A stretch of 64,000 bases of DNA, taken from NCBI RefSeq assembly GCF_000152785.1, contig NZ_CH672414.1, forward strand, positions 707,343-771,342, in the 5' to 3' direction. Shown in pieces: positions 9,486-17,886 of this stretch (the first letter of the stretch is position 1; the number at the start of each line of letters is the position of its first letter). Both the position numbers and the translations under genes were made by a program. This DNA comes from Yoonia vestfoldensis SKA53 (GTDB lineage Bacteria > Pseudomonadota > Alphaproteobacteria > Rhodobacterales > Rhodobacteraceae). The notes below the pieces were generated by a model. That model made no database searches. It was given only the letters and a program-made list of their open reading frames with translations, and was not told where the DNA came from.

Positions 9486-9974
9486 ATGATGCGCATAATC
9501 CGCAGATTTACAGTTTTGCTTGGCGCAGTTTGCCTTGTCGCAATGACTGTCTTGACATGCGCCGAGGTCGTGATGCGATACGCCTTTCACAGCCCGATCT
9601 TTGGATCGGCCGAGATGATCCAAATGCTGCTGGGGATCTTGGTGTTTTCGGGTATGTTCGCTGTCACCCGCGATCGCGGCCATGTCAACGTATCGCTGTT
9701 TGAACCCTTTTTGCTGCGGCATTTCCGGCGCTTGTATCGCAGCATCTTTGACGTCATGACCCTTGTCGGGGTCGTCGCCATCTTTGGCATACTGGGCTGG
9801 CGGACGTGGGATCTGACTCATTACCCCGAAACCAGCGTGGTGCTGCGCCTTGAGATGATCTGGATCATCGGGGCCATGGCCGCTCTGGCGGGATTGGCCA
9901 TCGTCGCGGCCCTTGCCGCCATGGCAGATGAACGTCGGAACACACCGCCACATTCCCCCCAAGATTATGAATAG
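9486..9974 (+). CDS. dctQ: TRAP transporter small permease (DctQ family)
   Basis: The protein of about 162 residues has four hydrophobic segments (starting LLGAVCLVAMTVLTCAEVVMRY), typical of the four-helix DctQ subunit in the inner membrane. The frame opens earlier at 9450. I prefer the ATG at 9486 (or 9489), placed after a G-rich Shine-Dalgarno sequence (AAGGGGGG). The earlier start would lie inside the intercistronic hairpin. It is followed 11 bp later by the large permease gene. Confidence 0.88.
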   Translation: MMRIIRRFTVLLGAVCLVAMTVLTCAEVVMRYAFHSPIFGSAEMIQMLLGILVFSGMFAVTRDRGHVNVSLFEPFLLRHFRRLYRSIFDVMTLVGVVAIFGILGWRTWDLTHYPETSVVLRLEMIWIIGAMAALAGLAIVAALAAMADERRNTPPHSPQDYE

Positions 9975-9985
9975 AAAGTCTTGCC

Positions 9986-11281
9986 ATGGAACTTGCTCTT
10001 CTCGGCTTTGCGATCCTGCTGTTTTTGGCCTTCATTGGCGTCCCCCTTGCCTTTGCAACGCTGGCTGTGGGCTTTTTTGGCCTGATGTATCTGCGCGGCT
10101 TTGATGCGGCCCTGTCTGTCTCGTCGCAATGGATCGTCGATACCTCGATCAATTATCATCTTTCGATCATTCCGCTGTTCGTGCTGATGGGGGCGTTTAT
10201 CCACCGTTCTGGCATCAGCAAGGACCTGTTCGACGCTTCTTATGCTTGGTTCGGGCGGTTTCGTGGCGGCCTTGCGCTGTCGGGGATCCTGTCCTGTGCG
10301 GGTTTTGCCGCTGTCTGCGGATCATCGCTAGCCACCGCGGCGACAATGACGCGGGTTGCGGTGCCGCCGATGCGTGCATTCAAATACAATGACGGCTTTT
10401 CCGCAGGCACAATCGCGGCAGGCGGCACTCTGGGCATCATGATCCCGCCATCTGTGCCACTGGCAATCTACGGCATCGTCGCTGGTCAAGACATCGGCCT
10501 GTTGTTCATCGCAGGCATCCTGCCGGGAATCTTGCTGATCTGCCTGTTCATGCTAGCCGCCTATATCGTGACGGCGATCCGCCCCGATTTTGGGCCCGCA
10601 GGCAAGGCTATGGGCCTGAGAGAGACACTGCGCGCATCCACCGCGACATGGCCGGTGATCATTCTTTTCGGCATCGTGCTTGGCGGTATCTACACGGGTA
10701 TCTTTACCCCAACCGAGGCCGCGGGGGTGGGATGCGCGGGCGCGTTTTTGTTCGGTCTGGCGCGCGGCCATTTCATGGATCGTCAAAGCCTGTGGGCCGT
10801 ATTTTCCGAGACGGTCACAACGACAGCGATGATCTTTGCCATCGTCTTTTCGGCCCTTGTGTTGGCGCAATTCGTCAATCTCACGGGGATGCCTTATGAC
10901 TTGCAGGCGTTAATCTTGGGCTGGGAATTGGGCCCGATCGGGCTGGTCCTGATGATCTGCGGAATCTGCGTGCTGCTTGGCATGGTGTTTGAGTCAATTG
11001 GCATTCTATTGCTGATCATTCCCGTTTTTCTGCCGTCGCTGGATGCGCTTGGCGTAGACCTGATCTGGTTTGGTATCCTTGTCATCATCGTGATCGAACT
11101 TGGCCTGATTTCGCCCCCGATCGGGATGAATGTTTTCACTGTGAAATCGGTCGCCCCCGAGATTCCGCTTGGGTCAATCTTTCTGGGGGTGTCCCCCTAT
11201 ATCGTGGCGATGGTGATTGGCGGTGTGCTGATCATCTTGTTCCCGCAGATTGCCACGCTGCTACCCCAAGCGATGAGATAA
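9986..11281 (+). CDS. dctM: TRAP transporter large permease (DctM family)
   Basis: The 431-residue, very hydrophobic protein has about 12 membrane segments. It shows DctM landmarks: GFAAVCGSSLATAATMTRVA, GTLGIMIPPSVPLAIYG and GLISPPIGMNVF. It forms the sodium-coupled transport channel together with DctQ. It is 11 bp after dctQ and 13 bp before an aldehyde dehydrogenase gene, so import and catabolism are probably on one message. Confidence 0.93.
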   Translation: MELALLGFAILLFLAFIGVPLAFATLAVGFFGLMYLRGFDAALSVSSQWIVDTSINYHLSIIPLFVLMGAFIHRSGISKDLFDASYAWFGRFRGGLALSGILSCAGFAAVCGSSLATAATMTRVAVPPMRAFKYNDGFSAGTIAAGGTLGIMIPPSVPLAIYGIVAGQDIGLLFIAGILPGILLICLFMLAAYIVTAIRPDFGPAGKAMGLRETLRASTATWPVIILFGIVLGGIYTGIFTPTEAAGVGCAGAFLFGLARGHFMDRQSLWAVFSETVTTTAMIFAIVFSALVLAQFVNLTGMPYDLQALILGWELGPIGLVLMICGICVLLGMVFESIGILLLIIPVFLPSLDALGVDLIWFGILVIIVIELGLISPPIGMNVFTVKSVAPEIPLGSIFLGVSPYIVAMVIGGVLIILFPQIATLLPQAMR

Positions 11282-11294
11282 GGCAGTTTTGACC

Positions 11295-12770
11295 ATGACC
11301 GACATTGTTGAAACGCAGCTGTATATCAATGGCGCGCCCTGCGCGGCATCGGACAGGGGCTTTTACGATATCTTCAACCCTGCGCGCCCCGCAGAACTGG
11401 TCGGCCGCGCCGCCGCTGGCACGCCGCAGGATGTCGATCGCGCGGTAAAGGCAGCTCATGCTGCATTCCCAGCTTGGGCGGCGCTAAGCTACGCCGAGCG
11501 TGCCGACATACTGCGTAAGGTTGCCGCCGCAATCACCCAAGACATGGCCGAGGTCGAAACCCGTGCGCGCCTGTTTACCCGTGAACACGGCAAGATACTG
11601 CGCGAAACACATCTAGAAATCAGCCGCCTTGGCGAACGCTTTATCCAGTCGGCCAACTATGCCGCGCGTCTGGCCGAGGACGAGATCATCCGCGCCGCGC
11701 CGAACGATACGATCATCACCCGCCAGCCACGCGGCGTTGCCGCGCTGGTGGTGCCATGGAACTGGCCGCTGGCCATTCTGGGGGCAAAATTGCCGCAGGC
11801 GCTGATGGCAGGGAATACGGTGGTGGTAAAACCTTCGGCGAATTCGGCGCTGGCACCAACGATGACGCTGCACAAGATCGCCGCCTTGCTGCCCCCTGGG
11901 GTGGTGAACATCCTGACAGGCTCGGCCAGTCGGATTGGCGATGCGATCATCGGGCATCCGCTGGTGCGTTACGTGAATTTCACAGGCTCGGTCGATGTTG
12001 GCCGTCATGTGATGAAGGTCGCGGCCGAAAACATCACGCCCGTCACGCTAGAGCTTGGCGGAAATGACGCTGGCCTGATCCTGCATGATGCCGATTTGTC
12101 AGGCGATGCCTTTGATCGTCTTTATCGGGCGGCTTTTATGTCCACAGGGCAAATCTGCTACGCGCTTAAGCGGCTTTATGTGCACAGGTCCCGCTTTGAA
12201 CAGGTCGTCGCGGGCCTGAGCGCGGTGCTAGACGCACAAATTGTGGGCGACGGCCTGTTGCCAGAAACGACGATGGGTCCGATGAATAATGCCAAGCAAT
12301 TAAAGGTCGTCACCGATATGATCGCCGAGGCCCGCGCCAAAGGGCAGAGCGTGGTCGAGCTGGGCCAAATTGCCGATCCGGATCTTTATGCGCAAGGTCA
12401 CTTTCAGCGCCCTACGCTGGTCATCGACGCTGACCCAAGGCTGTCGGTGGTGCGGCATGAACAGTTTGGGCCAGTGCTGCCAATCTTGCCCTTTGACGAC
12501 GAACAGACGGCGATCAACATGGCCAATGACGACCAATTTGGCCTTGCATCGTCGGTGTGGTCGGCTGACGTTGATCGCGCAATCAAGCTCGCGCGGGGGA
12601 TCGAGGCGGGCTATTCGTTTATAAATGCCCATGGTCCTTCGGCGCAGGATGGCAACGGGCCGTTCGGCGGATTCAAGCAATCGGGAATTGGCCGTAACTT
12701 TGGCTATGAAGGCGTGATCCAGTTTCAAGGGTACCATTCAATCGCTGGGGCACCTGGCACGTTGGTCTAG
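11295..12770 (+). CDS. NAD(P)-dependent aldehyde dehydrogenase
   Basis: The 491-residue protein has the ALDH fold: Asn in VPWNWPLA, glycine-rich FTGSVDVG, the general-base Glu in LELGGND and the nucleophile Cys in STGQICYALKR. I start at the ATG at 11295; a TTG two codons upstream is less likely. It would oxidise an aldehyde to an acid, here plausibly an aromatic aldehyde after the P450 and SDR steps encoded across the divergent promoter. Its last 35 codons are repeated, diverged, immediately downstream (12770-12874), a sign that the gene has recombined with a related ALDH gene. Confidence 0.9.
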   Translation: MTDIVETQLYINGAPCAASDRGFYDIFNPARPAELVGRAAAGTPQDVDRAVKAAHAAFPAWAALSYAERADILRKVAAAITQDMAEVETRARLFTREHGKILRETHLEISRLGERFIQSANYAARLAEDEIIRAAPNDTIITRQPRGVAALVVPWNWPLAILGAKLPQALMAGNTVVVKPSANSALAPTMTLHKIAALLPPGVVNILTGSASRIGDAIIGHPLVRYVNFTGSVDVGRHVMKVAAENITPVTLELGGNDAGLILHDADLSGDAFDRLYRAAFMSTGQICYALKRLYVHRSRFEQVVAGLSAVLDAQIVGDGLLPETTMGPMNNAKQLKVVTDMIAEARAKGQSVVELGQIADPDLYAQGHFQRPTLVIDADPRLSVVRHEQFGPVLPILPFDDEQTAINMANDDQFGLASSVWSADVDRAIKLARGIEAGYSFINAHGPSAQDGNGPFGGFKQSGIGRNFGYEGVIQFQGYHSIAGAPGTLV

Positions 12771-12874
12771 GCGGGTTCAAGCTATCTGGCATTGGGCAGG
12801 ATTTCGGGTATGTAGGCGTGGTACAGTTTCAGGGCCACCATTCGATTGCCGCAGGCCTGGGAAAGCTTGTCTAG
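12770..12874 (+). pseudogene. Remnant: C-terminal 34 codons of a second aldehyde dehydrogenase
   Basis: This frame reads GGFKLSGIGQDFGYVGVVQ and then FQGHHSIAAGLGKLV plus a TAG stop. It closely matches the end of the intact upstream ALDH (GGFKQSGIGRNFGYEGVIQ, then FQGYHSIAGAPGTLV, stop). The two copies are 104 bp apart, so the remnant is in another frame, has no start and cannot be expressed alone. The divergence shows a paralogue's tail, not a fresh duplication. The simplest history is recombination inside the conserved GPFGGFK codons that replaced the body of one ALDH gene and left its tail. Confidence 0.85.
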
Positions 12875-12901
12875 CAGCGCAAAGTGGAACGGGATGCAGC
12901 C

Positions 12902-13957
12902 ATGACGAATGCCTTTACGACATCGGGTTTATTTGGCGGGCTGCTGTGCGATCCCGCGATTGCGCAGGAATTTGACGCTCCCGCCTTTACTGCGCGGATG
13001 CTGGCCTTCGAAGCGGCATGGACGCAGGCGCTTGGGACGTGCGGTGTCGTTCCAGCGGATGACGCAGAAACAGCATTGACGGCAATCAAGGCGTTTTCAA
13101 ATCACACCCTAGGGCAGGGCAGCGACCGTGATGGTCTGCCTGTTCCGGATTTGGTGGCCGCACTGAAATCAGACCTAAGCAGTAGTGCTGCCCGCGCAGT
13201 TCATACGGGTGCGACCAGTCAGGATGTGATCGACACGGCGATGGTGCTGACGTGTCTTGCCGTGATGGACCGCTTGACAGACCGGTTGCACCGCGTGATT
13301 GCGGCGCTTGAATCCGTTCTGGCCCGCTTTGGCGATGCACCCCTGACCGCGCGCACAAGGATGCAGGCCGCTTTGCCTGCCACAATTGCACTGCGGGTTG
13401 CTGCGTGGCGGCGGCCTTTGGCAGACCATCTGGCGCGGGCGGTTGACGTGCGAGCGCAGCTTGCCTTTGTTCAGATCGGCGGGCCCATCGGCACCCGCGA
13501 AATGCCGCAGATCCATGTCGCGGAATGTGCGGGCAGGGTGGCGGCAACGCTGGGCCTGTCGCTTGGTCCTGTCTGGCATACAGATCGTAGCCGGATCATT
13601 GCCTTGGGTCACTGGCTGGCGCTGGTGGCTGGATCACTTGGCAAGATCGGGCAAGATGTGGCGTTGATGGCCCAGCAAGGCGTCGATGAAATATCGCTGT
13701 CCGGTGGTGGCGTGTCGTCTGCGATGGCACATAAACAGAACCCTATCGGCGCAGAGATGATGGTTGCGCTGGCGCGCTATGTTGCTGGGCAGCAGGGAAT
13801 TCTGGGTCAGGCGATGATCCACGAACAAGAACGATCTGGTGCGGCTTGGGCGTTGGAATGGTTGACCCTGCCCGCCATGGCAGAGGCGACAGGTGCCACG
13901 CTGAACCACGCCGAAAGCCTGATTGCGTCGATCGAAAGGATTGGCATACCGGACTGA
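12902..13957 (+). CDS. pcaB: 3-carboxy-cis,cis-muconate cycloisomerase
   Basis: The 351-residue protein is in the fumarase/aspartase superfamily. It has the lyase signature SSAMAHKQNPIGAE near residue 275, HTGATSQD near residue 105 and IGGPIGT near residue 195. PcaB converts 3-carboxymuconate to 4-carboxymuconolactone, the second ring-cleavage step of the protocatechuate branch. I prefer the ATG at 12902; an in-frame GTG lies 18 bp upstream. At 351 residues it is short for the family (about 350-450). It sits outside the main pca operon, at the end of the TRAP-ALDH operon, convergent with the CoA-transferase genes. Confidence 0.88.
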   Translation: MTNAFTTSGLFGGLLCDPAIAQEFDAPAFTARMLAFEAAWTQALGTCGVVPADDAETALTAIKAFSNHTLGQGSDRDGLPVPDLVAALKSDLSSSAARAVHTGATSQDVIDTAMVLTCLAVMDRLTDRLHRVIAALESVLARFGDAPLTARTRMQAALPATIALRVAAWRRPLADHLARAVDVRAQLAFVQIGGPIGTREMPQIHVAECAGRVAATLGLSLGPVWHTDRSRIIALGHWLALVAGSLGKIGQDVALMAQQGVDEISLSGGGVSSAMAHKQNPIGAEMMVALARYVAGQQGILGQAMIHEQERSGAAWALEWLTLPAMAEATGATLNHAESLIASIERIGIPD

Positions 13958-13970
13958 TTCGGTACGCCAA
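13941..13970. terminator. Bidirectional hairpin between convergent pcaB and pcaJ-like genes
   Basis: TTGGCATACCG (13941-13951) and CGGTACGCCAA (13960-13970) pair over 11 bp with one mismatch and an 8-base loop. It overlaps the pcaB stop codon and lies in the 24-bp gap before the end of the opposing gene. T-runs are weak on both sides, so termination strength is uncertain. Confidence 0.5.
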
Positions 13971-13981
13971 TGCCCTGAAAA

Positions 13982-14608
13982 TCAAACAATATTTCCTTCC
14001 GTCGCGGCGCGCAGTTCTTCTTCGGTGACGCCTTCAGCGGTCTCGACGATGCGCAGCCCGCCTTCGACAACATCCAGCACACCAAGGTTGGTGATGATCC
14101 GGTCAACGACGCATTGTCCGGTTAGCGGCAGGGTGCAGGATTTCAACACCTTGCTTTCGCCATGCTTGTTGGTGTGGTCCATCACCACAACAACACGGCC
14201 GACACCGGCGACCAGATCCATTGCACCACCCATGCCTTTGACCAGCTTGCCGGGGATCATCCAGTTGGCCAGATCACCGTTCTCAGCCACTTCCATTGCA
14301 CCCAGAATAGCCATCGCGATCTTGCCGCCACGGATCATGCCAAAGGATGTGGCACTATCGAAATAGGCGGTTTGGGGCAGTTCGGTGATCGTCTGCTTGC
14401 CTGCATTGATCAGATCGGCATCTTCGGTCCCGGCGATTGGGAAGGGGCCCATGCCCAACATCCCATTTTCCGATTGGAGGGTCACTTCGATGCCTTCGGG
14501 GATATAGTTCGACACTAACGTCGGTATCCCGATCCCAAGGTTCACATACCAGCCGTCCTGCAGTTCTTTTGCGGCGCGTGCCGCCATCTGATTGCGATCC
14601 CAAGGCAT
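13982..14608 (-). CDS. pcaJ: 3-oxoacid/3-oxoadipate CoA-transferase, subunit B
   Basis: The 208-residue protein has the family I CoA-transferase subunit B signature [10 protein letters not shown], whose Glu forms the CoA thioester, plus [14 protein letters not shown] near the start. It transfers CoA from succinyl-CoA to 3-oxoadipate (PcaJ) or to acetoacetate (ScoB); the two types are hard to tell apart by eye. The ATG overlaps the stop of the A-subunit gene (TAATG). In this operon, which has a BKACE gene and no thiolase, an acetoacetate-activating role is a serious alternative. The partner subunit gene is frameshifted. Confidence 0.87.
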   Translation of the reverse strand: MPWDRNQMAARAAKELQDGWYVNLGIGIPTLVSNYIPEGIEVTLQSENGMLGMGPFPIAGTEDADLINAGKQTITELPQTAYFDSATSFGMIRGGKIAMAILGAMEVAENGDLANWMIPGKLVKGMGGAMDLVAGVGRVVVVMDHTNKHGESKVLKSCTLPLTGQCVVDRIITNLGVLDVVEGGLRIVETAEGVTEEELRAATEGNIV

Positions 14609-15302
14609 TATGCGACCCTCACTGTGCGTTGTTCGATGCGCTTTTCATGTTCGCCTTGCACGATGCGATGCACGTAGATGCCGGGCAAATGGATGCTGTC
14701 GGGATCAAGGCTGCCGGTGGGCACGATCTCTTCGACCTCGACCACACAGACCTTACCGCACATGGCGGCAGGCGGGTTGAAGTTGCGGGCCGTCTTGCGG
14801 AACACCAGATTGCCGGTCTCGTCGGCTTTCCACGCCTTCACGATCGACAGATCGGCGAAGATACCTTCCTCCAGAATATAGGTCTGGCCGTTGAAATCCT
14901 TGTGTTCTTTGCCCTCGGCGATGACGGTACCAACGCCTGTCTTTGTATAGAAACCAGGGATACCGCAGCCGCTGCGCGCATCCGTTCGGCCAAAGTGCCT
15001 TGGGGGTTGAATTCAAGCTCGAGTTCGCCGGACAGATACTGGCGCATGAATTCGGCGTTCTCGCCCACATAGGAACTGATCATCTTCTTGACCTGACGGG
15101 TCTGGAGCAAGATTCCGATGCCGAAATCATCCACGCCTGCGTTGTTGGACGCAAAGGTCAGATCCCTGGTGCCCGCGTCCCTGATCGCAGACAACAACAA
15201 TTCGGGGATACCGCACAGGCCAAACCCGCCTGCCGCAATGAACATGCCGTCATGCAAAAGACCATCAAGGGCCGCAGCGGCATTGGGGTAAATCTTTTTC
15301 AT
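14608..15302 (-). pseudogene. pcaI: 3-oxoacid/3-oxoadipate CoA-transferase, subunit A, single-base frameshift
   Basis: Two reading frames together give a full A subunit. The first (MKKIYPNAAAALDGLLHDG to LAERMRA) runs from 15302 to about 14975. The second (GCGIPGFYTKTGVGTVIAEG to the stop) runs on to 14608. The switch is at about 14970-14975, where one base is missing relative to an open frame: the gene is 695 bp, and one added base gives 232 codons, the normal size. The run is not a long homopolymer. The N-terminal part has the conserved GGFGLCGIPE. The start codon overlaps the BKACE stop (ATGA). If the shift is real, CoA transfer from this operon is lost; it may equally be a sequencing error. 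Confidence 0.85.
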
Positions 15303-16135
15303 GCGGCTACCTTTTTCAGACCAAGAATGTCGCGTGCCTGCTGCCATGTGGCGACGGGGCGTTCGTATTTTTCGCATAAATCAACCGCCCGCCGCACCAG
15401 CGCGGCATTGGACGGTGCAAGGGTATTGCGATCAAGGCGCACATTATCTTCCAGCCCCGTGCGGGTGTGCCCGCCCTTGGCGATCGCCCATTCGTTGATG
15501 GTCAGTTGCGCGGGCCCGATACCTGCCGCACACCATTGCGCATCTGGCGCCAGGCGCTTGAGCGTTTCGATATAGAAATCGAAAATCACCTCGTCCGCAG
15601 GCATGGAATTTTTCACCCCCATCACGAATTGGACGTAAAGCGGGGTTTTCAGGCGGCCATCGGCGGCCATGCGCGTGGCTTGGACGATATGGCCCAGATC
15701 AAAGGCTTCGATTTCGGGTTTCACATCATGTGCGATCATTTCGGACGCCAGCCAGTCCACCAGATCGGGGCTGTTTTCATAGACGCGGGTGGGAAAGTTG
15801 TTCGACCCGACCGACAGTGAGGCCATATCAGGCGAAAGGGGCAACATCCCGCCGCGTTCGCGCCCCGACCCAGAGCGCCCGCCGGTGGAAAGCTGCACGA
15901 TCATGCCGGGGCAGTGTTTTTCAATGCCTTCTTTGAGCCGCGCAAAGCGTTCGGGGTCCGATGTGGGTTTGCCGTCATCGTCGCGGACATGGCAGTGGGC
16001 GATGGTCGCACCTGCTTCAAAGGCTTCTTGCGTGCTTTCGATCTGTTCGGAAATGGTGATCGGCACAGCGGGGTTGTTGGCTTTGGTGGGCAGTGATCCT
16101 GTGATCGCTACGCAGATGATGCAGGGGTTTGTCAT
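15299..16135 (-). CDS. Beta-keto acid cleavage enzyme (BKACE / DUF849)
   Basis: The 278-residue protein belongs to the Zn-dependent BKACE family founded by 3-keto-5-aminohexanoate cleavage enzyme (Kce). Visible metal and active-site motifs are AHCHVRD (the His pair), QLSTGG and TRTGLEDN (Glu-Asp near the C-terminus). I start at the ATG at 16135, 7 bp after pcaG; upstream codons overlap pcaG. BKACEs condense a beta-keto acid with acetyl-CoA to give acetoacetate and a new acyl-CoA. Within a pca operon the obvious substrate is 3-oxoadipate, which would yield succinyl-CoA and acetoacetate and bypass PcaF thiolase. That assignment follows from context. Confidence 0.87.
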   Translation of the reverse strand: MTNPCIICVAITGSLPTKANNPAVPITISEQIESTQEAFEAGATIAHCHVRDDDGKPTSDPERFARLKEGIEKHCPGMIVQLSTGGRSGSGRERGGMLPLSPDMASLSVGSNNFPTRVYENSPDLVDWLASEMIAHDVKPEIEAFDLGHIVQATRMAADGRLKTPLYVQFVMGVKNSMPADEVIFDFYIETLKRLAPDAQWCAAGIGPAQLTINEWAIAKGGHTRTGLEDNVRLDRNTLAPSNAALVRRAVDLCEKYERPVATWQQARDILGLKKVAA

Positions 16136-16142
16136 CGCAACC

Positions 16143-16760
16143 TCAAATATCGAAAAAGATGGTTTCAGCCGGCCCTTGCAGGTGGATGTCGAAACGATAG
16201 AGGCCAGCGGCCTCTTTTTTTGCCAGCAGGGTGGGTACACGGTTTTGATGTTCGATCCGGCTTAGAACAGGATCAGCGGCATTCGCCACCTGTTCATCGT
16301 CAAAGTAAATCCGCGTGTGCAGGCCGATGTTGATCCCGCGTGCAACGATCCACGCTGTGATATGCGGTGCCTGCATACGGCCATCGGGATAGGGGACCGC
16401 GCCGGGCTTGACAGTGTCAAAGGTGAATTCGCCGGTTTCCATGTCGCCGGGCGACCGCCCCCAGCCGGTAAAGTTCGGGTCGGGTGTTCCGCGCGTCTCA
16501 TTGGCAGAGGGAAACAGCCCCGCCGCATCCGGTTGCCAGATTTCGATCATGGCGTCACGCAAGGGTGCGCCCATACCGTCGAAAACGGTGCCTTTGATCG
16601 TGATCTCGGTGCCCTGAACGGGGCCGGTTTTCATGGATGTCCCCAGATCGCCACCATAGATGTCGATGCCGGTAAAGTTGGGCGTGCAGCCGATGTGAAC
16701 ATAGGGGCCAGCGGTTTGGCTGGGGCTTTCGCGCAGGTAGTCGTGCAGTTTCTGGACCAT
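16143..16760 (-). CDS. pcaG: Protocatechuate 3,4-dioxygenase, alpha subunit
   Basis: The 205-residue intradiol dioxygenase alpha subunit has SQTAGPYVHIG near the N-terminus and DAMIEIWQPDAAG, PNFTGWGRSPGD and PHITAWIVARGINIGLHTRIYF in the core. Alpha subunits lack the full set of iron ligands and shape the active site made with PcaH. The complex opens protocatechuate between the hydroxyls to 3-carboxy-cis,cis-muconate. It starts 2 bp after the pcaH stop. Confidence 0.94.
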   Translation of the reverse strand: MVQKLHDYLRESPSQTAGPYVHIGCTPNFTGIDIYGGDLGTSMKTGPVQGTEITIKGTVFDGMGAPLRDAMIEIWQPDAAGLFPSANETRGTPDPNFTGWGRSPGDMETGEFTFDTVKPGAVPYPDGRMQAPHITAWIVARGINIGLHTRIYFDDEQVANAADPVLSRIEHQNRVPTLLAKKEAAGLYRFDIHLQGPAETIFFDI

Positions 16761-16762
16761 GC

Positions 16763-17509
16763 TTATAGCCCCTCCTTGCGGTTTTCAAAATAGGTCTGGC
16801 GCTGGCCGCGCAGGACCATGTCGAACTTATAGGCAAGACAATCCATCGGGACTGACTGGTGCATATCCAATGGCGCGGTCAGCGCATCCACCGCCTCTTG
16901 TGATTTGAGGACGCCGACGATGGGGCAGCGTTTGATCAGCGGATCCCCCTCGAAATACATCTGCGTGATCAGCCGCTGCGCAAAGCCGTGTCCGAACAGC
17001 GAGAAATGGATATGCGCAGGGCGCCAGTCGTTCATCCCATTGGGCCAAGGATATGGGCCAGGTTGGATCGTGCGGAATTCATAGGAACCGTCAGCGCCGG
17101 TGATTGTCCGCCCGCAGCCGCCGAAATTAGGGTCAAGAGCCGCCTGATAGCTTTCCTTTTTGTGGCGATAACGGCCACCTGCGTTGGCTTGCCAAAACTC
17201 GACCAAGGCACCGGCGACACCGCGGCCCAGTTCATCCAGAACGCGGCCGTGGACGATGATCCGTGGGCCAATCGCGCTTTGCCCAGGCTGGGCATAATTC
17301 AAGATCAGGTCGTTATCCAAAGGGCCGATCAGGTGATGGCCAAACACGGGCGAGGTTTCTTCGCTAAGGGTCGATGGAAACGATAGCAGCGGGGCTTGCG
17401 GACTGCGTCTGACGCTGGTTTTGTAGGTCGGGGTCAGGCCGTCTGGTTGCCATGTGCGGTCGCGGGGAATGAAGCCGCCCGGTTTTGGCGGCAGGTTCAC
17501 AAGGCTCAT
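16763..17509 (-). CDS. pcaH: Protocatechuate 3,4-dioxygenase, beta subunit
   Basis: The 248-residue iron-binding subunit shows [10 protein letters not shown] (first Tyr ligand), GPYPWPNG (second Tyr) and [10 protein letters not shown] (two His), the standard non-haem Fe(III) set. I start at [13 protein letters not shown] (ATG at 17509), which overlaps the pcaC stop by 4 bp (ATGA). The open frame extends another 83 codons upstream but only as an overlap with pcaC. It works with PcaG to cleave protocatechuate. Confidence 0.95.
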   Translation of the reverse strand: MSLVNLPPKPGGFIPRDRTWQPDGLTPTYKTSVRRSPQAPLLSFPSTLSEETSPVFGHHLIGPLDNDLILNYAQPGQSAIGPRIIVHGRVLDELGRGVAGALVEFWQANAGGRYRHKKESYQAALDPNFGGCGRTITGADGSYEFRTIQPGPYPWPNGMNDWRPAHIHFSLFGHGFAQRLITQMYFEGDPLIKRCPIVGVLKSQEAVDALTAPLDMHQSVPMDCLAYKFDMVLRGQRQTYFENRKEGL

Positions 17510-17886
17510 AGCTCTACTCCCATCTCTTTGTAGGTTTGCTTGGCAAGTTTGATCGCGTGGTTCGCTTTTGGCACCCCTGCATAGATTGCCACGTGCATGA
17601 AGGCTTGCAACACGTCTTGTGGTGATGCGCCTGTATTGGCTGTGGCGCGAATATGCATTGGGATTTCCTCGAAGTTCCCTGTTGCAGCCAGCAGCGACAG
17701 TGTCAGCATAGAACGCTCTCGCTTGCTGATTGTGTCGTCTGACCACAGCGTGCCCCACGCCCCTTCGGTGATCATCGTTTGAAAGGGTGTATCAAAACTG
17801 CTTTTGGTGGCCTCGGCGTGATCGACATGAGCGTCACCCAGAACGTAGCGGCGGGTGGCCATCCCTTGTGCAAAACGGTCAGGCAT
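17506..17886 (-). CDS. pcaC: 4-carboxymuconolactone decarboxylase
   Basis: The 126-residue alpha-helical protein is in the CMD/AhpD-like family, with the core [20 protein letters not shown] and the helix [17 protein letters not shown]. PcaC decarboxylates 4-carboxymuconolactone to 3-oxoadipate enol-lactone. It overlaps pcaD upstream by 8 bp and pcaH downstream by 4 bp, so it sits inside a translationally coupled operon. Size and motifs are those of stand-alone PcaC; it is not fused to PcaD as in some actinobacteria. Confidence 0.94.
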   Translation of the reverse strand: MPDRFAQGMATRRYVLGDAHVDHAEATKSSFDTPFQTMITEGAWGTLWSDDTISKRERSMLTLSLLAATGNFEEIPMHIRATANTGASPQDVLQAFMHVAIYAGVPKANHAIKLAKQTYKEMGVEL

